Below, piece after piece: positions 1 through 8,186 of a stretch of 64,000 nucleotides of DNA. Numbering within the stretch: the first letter of the stretch is position 1; the number at the start of each line of letters is the position of its first letter. Source of the stretch: Sanderia malayensis (Eukaryota > Cnidaria > Scyphozoa > Semaeostomeae > Pelagiidae). The translations under genes were made by a program, and so were the position numbers. Under the pieces are notes generated by a model that saw nothing but the letters and a program-made list of their open reading frames with translations, was not told the origin of the DNA and searched no databases. The stretch is from positions 1 to 64,000 of the forward strand of contig RQOL01000851.1 in assembly GCA_013076295.1 (NCBI GenBank), read 5' to 3'.

Positions 1-606
1 CTTAATAAAAGGATCAAAAATACTGCTAAAGGTTCAGTGTCATATTAGTCTGTTAGGCCGGAGAGAATGAAGAACATGTCAACTGTTGCGAATGATATCA
101 GCGTCAAGGCGCTCTTCCATACCACCATGAGTATACCCTTTCTCTTCCGATTACCGTAGTCAAGCATGGTCGGGCCAGGTCAGTACCTGGATGGGTGACC
201 GCCTGGGAACACCTGGTGTTGTAGGCTTTCATTTTTTTTTTCACTTTAAGTTTCCAGACATTGATGGCTAAATTGTTGTGCTCATTAACATGCTGCAACT
301 CAGCCAAGAGAGTTTTCTTTGTGTCAGAAATGACACAAACCTGTTGGGGCACTTTAAAAGACTAGAGAAATATTGTATGTGTGTTGAGAATTGTTAAATT
401 TCATGAAAATGGAGGAACAGTAATGCAAAGTACATTGAAGTAAGAAGGGAAGAAACCAAAAGCAAGCAGTGGAAAAAGTCAATGTATACTATTCAGAAAA
501 ATAAATAATCTGAAAAATTTAAAAGTGCTGCATATGAAGCGTGTTAGGTACTCACCACTAAACTATGTTGTGTCTGGATTTTCAACGACAAGGGTGAGGC
601 AGAAAG
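1..606 (+). repeat. Partial 5S/U1 array unit, left of the Polinton
   Basis: This stretch matches the 5S-containing half of the array units to the right of the Polinton (for example 42725-43350), including the GGATCCTTAATAAAAGG segment before 5S, the T-run after it, and the spacer ending in AGAAAGTCTACG. It carries more small differences than the central units. It stops at the Polinton target duplication; the rest of the same unit resumes at 41601. Apart from the truncated 5S copy I see no gene here. Confidence 0.95.
119..228 (+). pseudogene. 5S rRNA pseudogene, 5' truncated
   Basis: The 3' 110 nt match the 5S genes of the array, including the box C region GATGGGTGACCGCCTGGGAA and the GTAGGCTT 3' end followed by a T-run terminator. 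About 13 bp present in all other units (end of upstream spacer plus the first ~10 nt of 5S) are missing just before ATACCACCATGAG. Several substitutions lie between box A and the 5' end. A mature 5S with a closed helix I cannot form, so this copy is judged non-functional. Confidence 0.85.
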
Positions 607-612
607 TCTACG
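607..612. repeat. Polinton target-site duplication, left copy
   Basis: TCTACG directly precedes the left terminal repeat and recurs at 41595-41600 directly after the right one. Empty array units contain a single TCTACG at this place (AAAGTCTACGCAAATTA). A 6-bp duplication is the established size for Polinton/Maverick integration. Confidence 0.95.
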
Positions 613-902
613 AGTAGTATATATACATGGTGTAGTTTACCAGTACCCCCTTGACGAACGAGGCTGAGGGTGGGCGGGAGTGACATGGAAGAGAGGTTAG
701 CGGGAAAGTGACGTCATATTGGCGGGAATGTGCGATGACGTAATGATGGTGCAATAGTGCGACCACGCAACGACCAGAGAACTGCGGAGGAGGAAGATGG
801 TGGCGCGCGGAGGCTGCTGGGGCGGGAAAGCATGTGCAATCCATGTGCTGATAGAAGCGCGTCACGTGACGTGATAGAAAGTAGGGAGAAATTGTAAATT
901 GA
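613..902 (+). repeat. Polinton left terminal inverted repeat
   Basis: About 290 bp from AGTAGTATATATACATGG are repeated in inverse orientation at 41316-41594 with roughly ten substitutions, a 2-bp indel and a 13-bp indel. The repeat is GC-rich and packed with motifs: TGACGTCA (709-716), TGACGTAA (736-743), CACGTGACGTGA (863-874), TTGGCGGGAA (719-728), and GCGGGAAA (700-707 and 822-829). These match CRE/ATF, E-box and E2F consensus sites. In this family the termini are thought to be replication origins primed by a terminal protein. An apparent open frame across the repeat is not a gene. Confidence 0.93.
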
Positions 903-995
903 TTAGAAAAGGACAACATATGAAAAAATGAATAAATTGTTATAAAATATTAATGAAATATACAGCTAAATAAGTAGAAGTATGTTTGTAGAATG

Positions 996-1295
996 TCACG
1001 CGCGTCTTTTCCAATTTCCAATAAGTTTCATGTTTTTGTTATATAGACCATGTTTTTTTATGAAGTCGGGTGAAAAATGAAATATACCACTGCGTCCACG
1101 TCCGGAGATTCTGCGTCTTTTGCATTTTCTATGTTTTCCGCGTCCGGAGAATCGGAGTCCGGAGATTCTGCGTCGGAAATGATTGGAGATGTGGCGTTTG
1201 AGAGGAGTTCTTGTAAATCTTCGGATTTTATTATTGAGCTTTAACATGTTTCCGAGAAAACTCGCTCCGCCAAGAGGAAGAGTACGAAGAGACAT
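996..1295 (-). CDS. Small basic protein, possible virion core protein
   Basis: 99 aa from ATG at 1295. About a third of residues are Arg, Lys or His, with two RRRISG repeats (around residues 42 and 61). No family is recognised. The composition is that of adenovirus-type core or minor virion proteins (pVII, pX). One motif, ISGRG, fits the adenain cleavage rule [MLI]xGx|G. It is the last gene before the left terminal repeat, in line with other small basic genes. The function is inferred from composition only. Confidence 0.5.
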   Translation of the reverse strand: MSLRTLPLGGASFLGNMLKLNNKIRRFTRTPLKRHISNHFRRRISGLRFSGRGKHRKCKRRRISGRGRSGIFHFSPDFIKKHGLYNKNMKLIGNWKRRA

Positions 1296-1307
1296 GTTGG
1301 TTGTGCG

Positions 1308-1535
1308 TTACCTTGGGCGATTGTGAAAGTATTTTTTTCGTAATTTGTTTAGGATGAACTTTTTTCCATGATGGGCGGCAATTTTGCTGATGATGTAGGC
1401 GTGTTTTCCTTTGTTTGGGCCGAATTTTTTGAGTAAAAATCTGCCGTAAAGTCGATGAGGTATGCTCGGAGTTGCACGGTGGTTACCACGTCCTCGAAGG
1501 CGATGACGATGTCTTCTTCTTCTTCTTCCTATCAT
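1308..1535 (-). CDS. Small arginine/histidine-rich basic protein
   Basis: 75 aa from ATG at 1535. The N-terminus begins MIGRRRRRHRHRLRGRG and the rest is also basic. LRGRG fits the adenain-type maturation site LxGx|G, so the Arg-rich leader could be a cleaved propeptide, as in adenovirus core proteins. The C-terminal half (GKHAYIISKIAAHHGKKF) looks helical. It lies 12 bp upstream (in transcription sense) of the 99-aa basic gene. It shares the MIG...RRRR start with the mini-ORF at 20162-20281. No homolog is recognised. Confidence 0.5.
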   Translation of the reverse strand: MIGRRRRRHRHRLRGRGNHRATPSIPHRLYGRFLLKKFGPNKGKHAYIISKIAAHHGKKFILNKLRKKYFHNRPR

Positions 1536-1622
1536 TGTTTCTATTTGTGGATGGTGAGAGGGTTTTAGTTGGAATTAATTGATGTGAAAATTGCGATGCG
1601 GTTGTGTTGTTGGTGTAAGCAG

Positions 1623-1930
1623 TTATGTGGGTACTTTGATGTCTTTGGCGAATTGTCTGTAGATCCACGGTGCGTGCTTGATTGCGTAAAAGTCTTTGTT
1701 AATTAGTCCGCGTCCGCGTAGGTGACGATGTTTTGTTTTGCGATGATGTTTACGTCGTCGCGTGCGTTTTCCAAAGCCGTAGACGCGTTTGTAATGAGGA
1801 AGTTTTTTCTGATTTTTTTTTTTGCAAAGTGACCTACGATACCGGTCGGTGCTCGGTTAGAACGTCGCGAGGATGAGAATGGTCCAAAGTGATGCCATAG
1901 TCCGCGAAGTGCTGTAATGGCATAGCCCAT
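1623..1930 (-). pseudogene. Short basic protein gene with a frameshift
   Basis: The reading starts at ATG 1930 and runs 75 codons to a TAA near 1703. A coding-like continuation (NKDFYAIKHAPWIYRQFAK) follows in another frame from about 1715 to TAA at 1623-1625. A single indel near 1700-1740 would account for this. The conceptual product is about 100 aa and moderately basic. No family is recognised. It lies between the basic genes and the Cys-rich secreted-protein gene. Confidence 0.4.
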
Positions 1931-2005
1931 GTTGTTGTTATAAGTAAGCTAGTCTAATGTGTGCTATACGATAAGTGGAAAAAAGAATAAACGACAAATT
2001 CCGAT

Positions 2006-2920
2006 CTAGTCGTCCTGTCGGGAATGGCAGAAGAGTTTTTTCAGTTTGCAAAAGTGTGTAGCTTGGCCAGTGTTGCGACTGAGATGGCAGGCTGAGGCGA
2101 TGTTGCGACAGGAGTTTTTGTCGAACGAGGTGACGAATTGGTTTTTGTTTTTGCAGAATGTGTTGTAGCCCATGCACGGTGCCCAGTGGTGGGTTTTGTC
2201 GCAGAGAGCTTTGAGAACGTCGCATTTGATACCGTTGGCGTTGGCGATGGCGAGGATGGATTGTTTCTGGTTGATGTTACCGTCTTCGTTGCGTACGACG
2301 TAGTTGTCGGACACGTGCCAGGAGTCGGTGCGAGGGGCTTTTGTGTTACTGTCGCGATCGTCTTCGGCGTTGTCGTCGTCATTACGAATACCACCGGAGG
2401 AATAGGTGAAAGGGCGGAGATCGATGTCGATGACGTTTTGCGAGTTTTGTTGCAGGTCGTTGTTCGGGACGCCGCTTGCGTCGGGATAGCTGTGATAGAG
2501 GAGCATGTAGACTTTTTCCATGTAGGTGCAGAGTGATGCTTCGAGCCACTCGAGTTCGGGTCGTTTGGTGGCATTTTCGTGAAAGTACTTGGTGTCGTCG
2601 GTGGAGACGTAGAGGATGATGTGTTGGCCGATGCAGTGTTTGTTCCAGTACCAGCAGACGCGCAGTACGTTGTTGTACGTGCCGGTGCGGAGTAGCATCG
2701 GTGCTATGACGTACGCGTCGGCAGCGGTTTGTGTCCACACTTCCATCAGGTGTACGGCGTGTGCGTTTGCATCGCCGTTGTCGTGGACTGGAGCTGACGA
2801 CGACAGGGGTGGCGCCGACGATGTTGCGTGGCTAGTGATGTAGAGTAGAAAGAAAACACTCGATATTGCGAATAGCATCGTGTTAGTGTGACGTAAATAC
2901 CAGAGCGATAATGCTAACAT
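2006..2920 (-). CDS. Secreted or lumenal cysteine-rich protein, unknown
   Basis: 304 aa from ATG at 2920. A second Met at residue 15 starts a classical signal peptide (MLFAISSVFFLLYITSHA). The mature part contains about 14 cysteines, mostly in the C-terminal 80 residues (CDVLKALC, CMGYNTFC, CRNIASAC), and an N-glycosylation sequon HENAT. There is an acidic linker (DDDNAEDD) in the middle. No C-terminal membrane anchor is seen, so secretion or virion attachment through a partner is possible. No family is recognised; it is intact. Confidence 0.6.
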   Translation of the reverse strand: MLALSLWYLRHTNTMLFAISSVFFLLYITSHATSSAPPLSSSAPVHDNGDANAHAVHLMEVWTQTAADAYVIAPMLLRTGTYNNVLRVCWYWNKHCIGQHIILYVSTDDTKYFHENATKRPELEWLEASLCTYMEKVYMLLYHSYPDASGVPNNDLQQNSQNVIDIDLRPFTYSSGGIRNDDDNAEDDRDSNTKAPRTDSWHVSDNYVVRNEDGNINQKQSILAIANANGIKCDVLKALCDKTHHWAPCMGYNTFCKNKNQFVTSFDKNSCRNIASACHLSRNTGQATHFCKLKKLFCHSRQDD

Positions 2921-3013
2921 GAGTAAGCAAAAAACTAAAAAGACTACGATGTGCGCTAGTGAATATTTAAGTAAGATAACAGCGAAAAAGAAAAATGCAA
3001 AGAGTTACGAGTG

Positions 3014-4231
3014 TCACTTTATCAGCTTGGGTGGTAGTTTGATGTCAGCGCTTCTTTTGAAGTCGTACAATTTGGGCGGCAGCGATGTGGCTTGAGTGAT
3101 GGTGGTGGCGGTGACGTTGGTTTTCGGATTGCCCTTGACGAAACCGGTTCGATAGGTGTTTGTGCAGACGGCAATGGGATTTGTTGTGTGTTGTTTTGGG
3201 AAGTAATCCTGGAAGGCAGTGAGGGCAGATTTGGCAGTCAGTTGAATTTGCATGAGTTCGTGAGATGCGTGAGCCAATTTGAAACGATGTGCTGCCAGTT
3301 TGCTGTCGTAGGTCAGGAATTGCTTTGTGAGTTTGTCGTTGTTAAGCTGGAGAATATCGAGTGCACCGCACCGCATGTAAGCGACGACGTTGCCGGCGTT
3401 GCCGGGTACTTGTTGGAGAAGCGTTGTGAGTTCGTGGATGTTGTTGAGCAGGAGTTGTTCCTGATGTAGCAGAGTTGGAATTTGGGTTCTGAGTGCGTCT
3501 TCGTGCTGTTTTGTGGTTTGATGCCAGAGATTGGTGTACGTCTCGAAGATCTGTAGGGCATGTGCGGTGTGAGTTTGTGCGTCTTGACGGATGCGGAGTA
3601 GGGAGAGGTTCTGTTGTTCTGCGATTGAATTCAGAGCGGGAATCTTTTGGCGTAGGTCGGCGAGTGCGGCTTGGATTTTGTGAAAGCGGGAGAGTAGCCA
3701 GTTGGTGGGTTTGCTTTCGAATGCTGGCGGGCCGAATTGGGTGGCGAATCGAGTTTGTAATTTTAGGAGTTCCTGTTCGCACAGTTTGGTGTCGGTGTTG
3801 ATGCGACAAGTGTTTATTTGGAGGCAGCCGATGGATTGAATCTCCAGTTCGTGTTCACGGGTGAGTTCGGTAGTTTGAACATGGTGTTCGGCTCGCAGTC
3901 GTGCGATCTGAGCATTGAGAAGCTTGATTTCGTTCTCGGCGTTGACCAGTCGTTGATCAAGATCGTAGGTGACTTCGGTTTGACTTTCGGATGCGATCGA
4001 CGAGGCAGAAGAGCATATGTTTTCTTTGTCGCTGTCGTCGTTGTTTGTTGTTTGCGGGCTGGTCGTGGTGATGATGCTGTTGCTGCTGTCTTCGCTTGAG
4101 GCGTTTCGGAAGGCTGTTTCCAAATTTTGGCGAGTATCGTCATCATTAGTGGCAGCAGTAGCAGCAGCAGTATGAGCAGTATGAATGGAATTCTTGTTCT
4201 CTTCGTCGTCGTCGATTGAGATGTAGCTCAT
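3014..4231 (-). CDS. Coiled-coil protein, unknown
   Basis: 405 aa from ATG at 4231, intact. The N-terminal ~90 residues are acidic, Thr/Ser-rich and low in complexity. Residues ~95-330 are strongly helical with heptad-like Leu/Ile spacing (for example NAENEIKLLNAQIARLRAEH), indicating coiled coil. The basic C-terminus contains PPKLYDFKRSADIKLPPKL, an internal PPKL repeat. A TATA box (CTATAAAAG on the minus strand, 4278-4286) lies about 50 nt upstream of the ATG, beyond which sits the AGCAGCAAAAA repeat cluster. A structural or scaffolding role is a guess. Confidence 0.6.
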   Translation of the reverse strand: MSYISIDDDEENKNSIHTAHTAAATAATNDDDTRQNLETAFRNASSEDSSNSIITTTSPQTTNNDDSDKENICSSASSIASESQTEVTYDLDQRLVNAENEIKLLNAQIARLRAEHHVQTTELTREHELEIQSIGCLQINTCRINTDTKLCEQELLKLQTRFATQFGPPAFESKPTNWLLSRFHKIQAALADLRQKIPALNSIAEQQNLSLLRIRQDAQTHTAHALQIFETYTNLWHQTTKQHEDALRTQIPTLLHQEQLLLNNIHELTTLLQQVPGNAGNVVAYMRCGALDILQLNNDKLTKQFLTYDSKLAAHRFKLAHASHELMQIQLTAKSALTAFQDYFPKQHTTNPIAVCTNTYRTGFVKGNPKTNVTATTITQATSLPPKLYDFKRSADIKLPPKLIK

Positions 4232-4317
4232 TTTGCTGCGCTGCTGCTGTTGACGGCGATGGCGAGATGATGTTTCTTTTATAGGGTTTTTGAATTTGAA
4301 TGGAGGTATTGTTGCAT

Positions 4318-4470
4318 TATTTTTTTTGCTGCTATTAATCTTTTTGCTGCTGGATTTCTATACCGTTAATTTTTTTGCTGCTATTAATCTTTTTGCTGCT
4401 GGATTTCTATACCGTTAATTTTTTTGCTGCTGGAGTTTTTTGCTGCTGTATTGTACGATTTGCTGCTGTA
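4318..4470. promoter_or_regulatory. Divergent promoter with TTTTTGCTGCT repeats
   Basis: Seven copies of TTTGCTGCT lie in 150 bp, partly as a ~49-bp direct duplication, between the divergent genes starting at 4231 (-) and 4548 (+). On the minus strand the motif reads AGCAGCAAAAA. Both flanking genes have their own TATA box (minus 4278-4286; plus ATATATAT about 4498-4505). The same motif recurs at 18130-18260 and 34221-34350, always upstream of a gene start, which argues for a shared regulatory role. Confidence 0.7.
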
Positions 4471-4547
4471 TTGTTCTATTGTGTGCAGATGTTGGGATAT
4501 ATATGTGAAGATCGATCGATCAAGTTTAGTTAGTTGCTTGGTTAGTT

Positions 4548-5279
4548 ATGGCGTTTGATGATAAATTGATTGAAGTGTACAGGAAGGCCGGCGATGTGCC
4601 GGCTCCGTATTGGATGTATGTGTTGGAAATAGCAGAGAAGGAGCGGAAACCGGCAGTGGAGGTGGCCGAGTGGCAACAGACGCAGGACGATTGGGAGAAG
4701 GGATGTGTAAAACCGTATTTTGTAGATTTGGTGAAACAGATGAAGGCTGATATAAGGGAACACGGACAGGCGTACGTCTACTTGCATCATATGCAGGGTT
4801 AGAGATTGTACGAACAGGAGTTGGATAAGGAGAAAGTGAGGAGAAGAGATGAACAGTGGATGGGGCCGGTTTCAGCGGCTGAGCAGGTGGCATGGGAAGG
4901 GACAATGTATTATGTGAAGAAGCCGATGTGGCTGAGAACGCCAATGACGGGTATGCCAGGTACTCCGTGGCCGTCTGGGAACAATGGAGGAGGTGATGCG
5001 TTGAATCCTGCAGTGTACACGCCGCCCGATATGCAGATGTTTCCACCTGGAGAGCATGCAAGGAGAAGAAGGAGGGGCATTGAAGGGATGTCCGAAGCCG
5101 ATTTGATGGCATGGCGCGCGGGGGGAGCACGACCTAGACAACCACGAGCATTCACGCCGAGGGAATGTTCGACGTCGACGGCGATGCCGATAGGAAGAGG
5201 ACGAGGAGCAAAATTGGTTCAATTACTTCAGATGCAAGAGGATGAAGCAATAAATCACTTTTACAATGGACATTTTTGA
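4548..5279 (+). pseudogene. Unknown protein gene with one in-frame stop
   Basis: ATG at 4548 and stop at 5277-5279 lie in the same frame, giving 243 codons interrupted by TAG at 4800-4802. The first 84 codons are helical and acidic (EVAEWQQTQDDWEKG). The second part has a Pro/Gly-rich middle and basic patches (HARRRRRGIEG). Coding character continues directly across the stop, so this is one gene with a nonsense mutation or a readthrough codon rather than two genes. A polyadenylation signal AATAAA lies at ~5320. It is the only plus-strand gene in the left half. No family is recognised. Confidence 0.6.
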
Positions 5280-5342
5280 TTGTTATTTTTTTGTATAAAT
5301 ATATACATTACATATTATGTTAATAAAAAAAAAAAAGGGTGT

Positions 5343-6053
5343 TTATTTGAAAATGTCCGGGTCGGGAAAGTGGAATAGGTGAAAAAAGGATGTTCGTACG
5401 CGTCGATCGTTTCTCTCCAGGGCGGCGTCGTTGTCTTTTCGGGATTGATCGGGTCGGACGAGGTAGAAACGATTGTCATGCCAGAATTGATAGCCGAGCA
5501 GTCGCGGTTGGGCGATGCGGCTGATCGTGAAGAGGAACAGTATCGAGTACTCACCGCAAACGTTCGTGGCGTCCGATTGGATTTGATATGGAAAGTAGGC
5601 GGTCAGGTGTCGGCTAGCGTCGATCAGTTTAAAGCGGCGAGCTCGTCAAAAGTTTTGGGGCGTGAATGTTTGCGTGGACAGGCACTCGTCGAGACTTTGC
5701 AGGCGATGATCGGCGCGAAAATACGAGAACGACAGCATGTATTCGGCGAACGACTTGAACACGTTTGACGGTTGACGACCGTACAAGTCGAAGAAGAAGG
5801 CGTTGTGATCGTGATCGAAGTAGAGGCCTTGCCAGTGTCATCCGCCGTTCTTGTGTGTGCCCGTCTTCATGATGTAGGCGAGCGGGAAGTGCTGGATGCT
5901 GCGTTGTAGTTATGATGTGACGAGAAAGTCGCGAAAGCTGCCGAGACTGGCGAGAATGTTGGCGATGTCGTCCTCGGTGATGACGCCGGCGTAGATTCGC
6001 GCGAGATAGTGCGAGTCTTGGCGGATGCAGTCGGCGATCTGTTTGTTGTTCAT
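5343..6053 (-). pseudogene. PRO: Adenain-like maturation cysteine protease, inactivated
   Basis: From ATG at 6053 one frame runs 236 codons to TAA at 5343-5345, broken by TAA (5910-5912), TGA (5838-5840) and TGA (5646-5648). Family marks are clear: HWQGLYFD gives the catalytic His at codon 73, FFFDLYG the acidic residue at codon 89, and QSDATNVCGEY the Gln at codon 159 and the Cys at codon 166. The spacings (16 and 7) match adenovirus protease, which has His54, Glu71, Gln115 and Cys122. Intact relatives cleave capsid and core precursors during Polinton/adenovirus maturation. It has a TATA box near 6095 and a CA/GCGC-rich leader. This copy cannot make active enzyme. Confidence 0.82.
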
Positions 6054-6131
6054 GTTTGGGGGTGGTGTGCGCGCGTGCGGGATTTTGTGTGTTTTTATAA
6101 AAGAAAAAAATAACAGGAAAGCATTCGTCGT

Positions 6132-7467
6132 TTACGAGTAGTAGTCTTTTGCGACTTGACCGTTGGGTGAGACGCTGAATTTGCGCTTGTCGAACTTGTG
6201 CACTTGGACGTCTTGGTTAATGGGCATTACTCCGTTGTTTGGTATGTGCAGGTAGAGCATGAGTCCGGCGCTGCGTTGGTCTTCGCTCATGACGTTGTTG
6301 GGTTGCATGCATGAGAACGTGAGTACTTCGCAGTACTTGGAGTAGCCGGAGTCTGCCGGAGTCGGAGGGAACGAGAAAGTCGTCGCGTGTGATGAGTGGA
6401 TTGTTCACGTCGGGATTCAGGGTTTCGCGAACGCTGTCGTTGGCTTCGGTTTGTTTTTCGCGTTTGTTTTTGCGCATCACGGACGAGTTGATGAGATATT
6501 GCCCTTTGGTGAGGTTGGGCAGACTCGTGGACAGGTACGGATTTAATCCGATGTCGCCGAGGCGAGCTCGGCGATTGCGCAATTGGAACATGATTTTGCC
6601 GGGTAGTTTGTCCGTTGAGATGTTGAGTTTGAATTCGGAGATTCCGGGTGTGGGGGTGATGATGTCGATCGTGTGGTGGGTGAAGGGGAATTCGTCTGGC
6701 GATTCGTTTGTGAACGACTGTATGTATTCGGCGGCTCGTTCGGGTACAAGCGACATTGTGGTGTATTCGATTTTCATTTCTTCGATGTAAATTTGACAGT
6801 TGTTGACGTAGGTGCGCAAGGTGGCGGGTTGTTCGTCGCCGGCGCCATTTGGCGAGCACATGAGGTAGTAGGCGGGGGCGTGACATTGAAAGATGATTTC
6901 TAGTTTGTTGCTTGCGTTGAACGGCACTTCGGATTTGTTGAGGGGCGTGTTGAGGCGGAACTCGAATTCGGCAACTTTTCCCTGATAGTAGAGATTGCAG
7001 AGGCGAGTGCGAGCCGGGTTGTTCGTGTTGGTGGGAGGATCGTTGTAGAAGCGACCGGGTTCTTGTGGCAGTACGAACTGGATCAGATCTTCGGCGAGGG
7101 GTGCACGGTTGGTGATCGGATAGAGTTCGTCGATGCTGGCATTCTCGAGGAAGTGGTAGGCGTTGCTTTGGGATGAAAAGTTCCACATTTCTGAGCCGGG
7201 TTCGCCGTGACCGATAGGTCGTTTGCCGCCTCGTTTGTAAGCGGGCAAGGCGGTGTTGGCGAAGCGACTTTGGAACTGATCGAGGATGTCGACGCGTTTG
7301 TCCGGATTGAGTATGTTTGGCGTCATGCCGCTACCGTGCAATGTGCCACGCGAAGCGCTCTTGTTGATGTCGACATATTTCCGTTTCTGTGATAATGGCG
7401 GCGATCGCAGGTCGACTTGTTGCAAGATGGATTTTGCTTTGTTGTGCTTTTTGGTTGCAACAGGCAT
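6132..7467 (-). pseudogene. Candidate capsid protein, frameshifted by 10-bp duplication
   Basis: From ATG at 7467 about 370 codons are well conserved in style (beta-rich, few charges), then the frame breaks near 6345 at a direct 10-bp repeat (ACTCCGGCAG followed by ACTCCGGC). The coding-like C-terminus continues in another frame to TAA at 6132-6134, giving a conceptual ~440 aa. The N-terminus contains LHGSG, an adenain-type [MLI]xGx|G site at about residue 44. It lies between the protease and the pVI-like gene, the usual structural block of Polintons. It is probably a capsid component (penton-like or major). The assignment is from context, size and composition. Confidence 0.5.
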
Positions 7468-7482
7468 GATGATTGATGTGCG

Positions 7483-8095
7483 CTAGTAGAGGCCGGTGTT
7501 TAGTGTGACGCCGGCTGGGATGCGAATTCCGGATTTGCGTGTGAAGAAACCGTGTCGATTGCGTCGGTGACGATGACAACGATGACGATGACGATGTCGC
7601 TGTAGTGTTGTAGTCGGTGAAGATTTTATGCGTTTTGAAGTGTGGATTTGTTTGCCAAGTGATGCAGTCAATTTGCTGACGGCTTTTTGTTCGAGGTTTT
7701 TAATAGCGCTTTTTGTGCGGTGACGTACTGTGCGACGTGTGTGGCGGACGAGGCATTTTGTTTGTTTCTTTAGTAGACGTGTACCGCTGCGACCGAGGCG
7801 TTTGAGACCTTTTTTACCTTGACGTTTTGGCGATTTTGAGAGCACTTTTTCCGACTTGTTTTCCTGCTTGTGCGAGTAGTTTTCCTACCGCGTTGCCAAT
7901 TCCTCCTCTGCCTCTGAGGTGTGGCGGTAGATAGTGGTCAGACGACCAGATGCCGGGGCTGTGTTGGCCAAAGCTGGTCTCCCTGAGACGACGTAGTGCA
8001 CCGTTGCCGGTCAACATGTGGTGGATCGGTTGTTTGGGTTTGGACCAGAGCTGTGCTGATGTTTTGTGACCGCCGATGTAGAAGACATCGGACAT
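7483..8095 (-). pseudogene. pVI/pX-like basic minor virion protein, frameshifted
   Basis: ATG at 8095 opens a 93-codon frame. Coding continues in a second frame from about 7840 to the stop at 7483, a conceptual ~204 aa with one single-base shift. Two adenain-type sites are visible: LTGN|G (about residue 31) and LRGR|G (about residue 62). After the second comes an amphipathic, glycine-spaced helix (GGIGNAVGKLLAQAGK), then a very basic tail with RHRHRHRCHRHRR. This layout (propeptide, cleavage site, amphipathic helix, basic tail) resembles adenovirus pVI or pX. It sits in the structural cluster beside the capsid candidates. Confidence 0.5.
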
Positions 8096-8186
8096 TGTTG
8101 TTATTGTTGCGATTTGAATGCTTGGGGAGAGTTAAGTAGAGGAAAAGGCGCGTCAACTTGGCGAATGTGTTTGTGATAAGTCATAA

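Noticed and set aside
608..919. 103-codon frame across the left terminal repeat (and its mirror at the right end)
   Set aside because: It overlaps the terminal repeat and target duplication; the 2-bp and 13-bp differences between the two repeats shift the frame.
2138..2536. Long plus-strand frames opposite minus-strand genes (also 10999-11547, 11928-12707, 20677-21543, 24818-25564)
   Set aside because: Shadows of GC-rich minus-strand coding sequence; the minus strand carries the recognised motifs.
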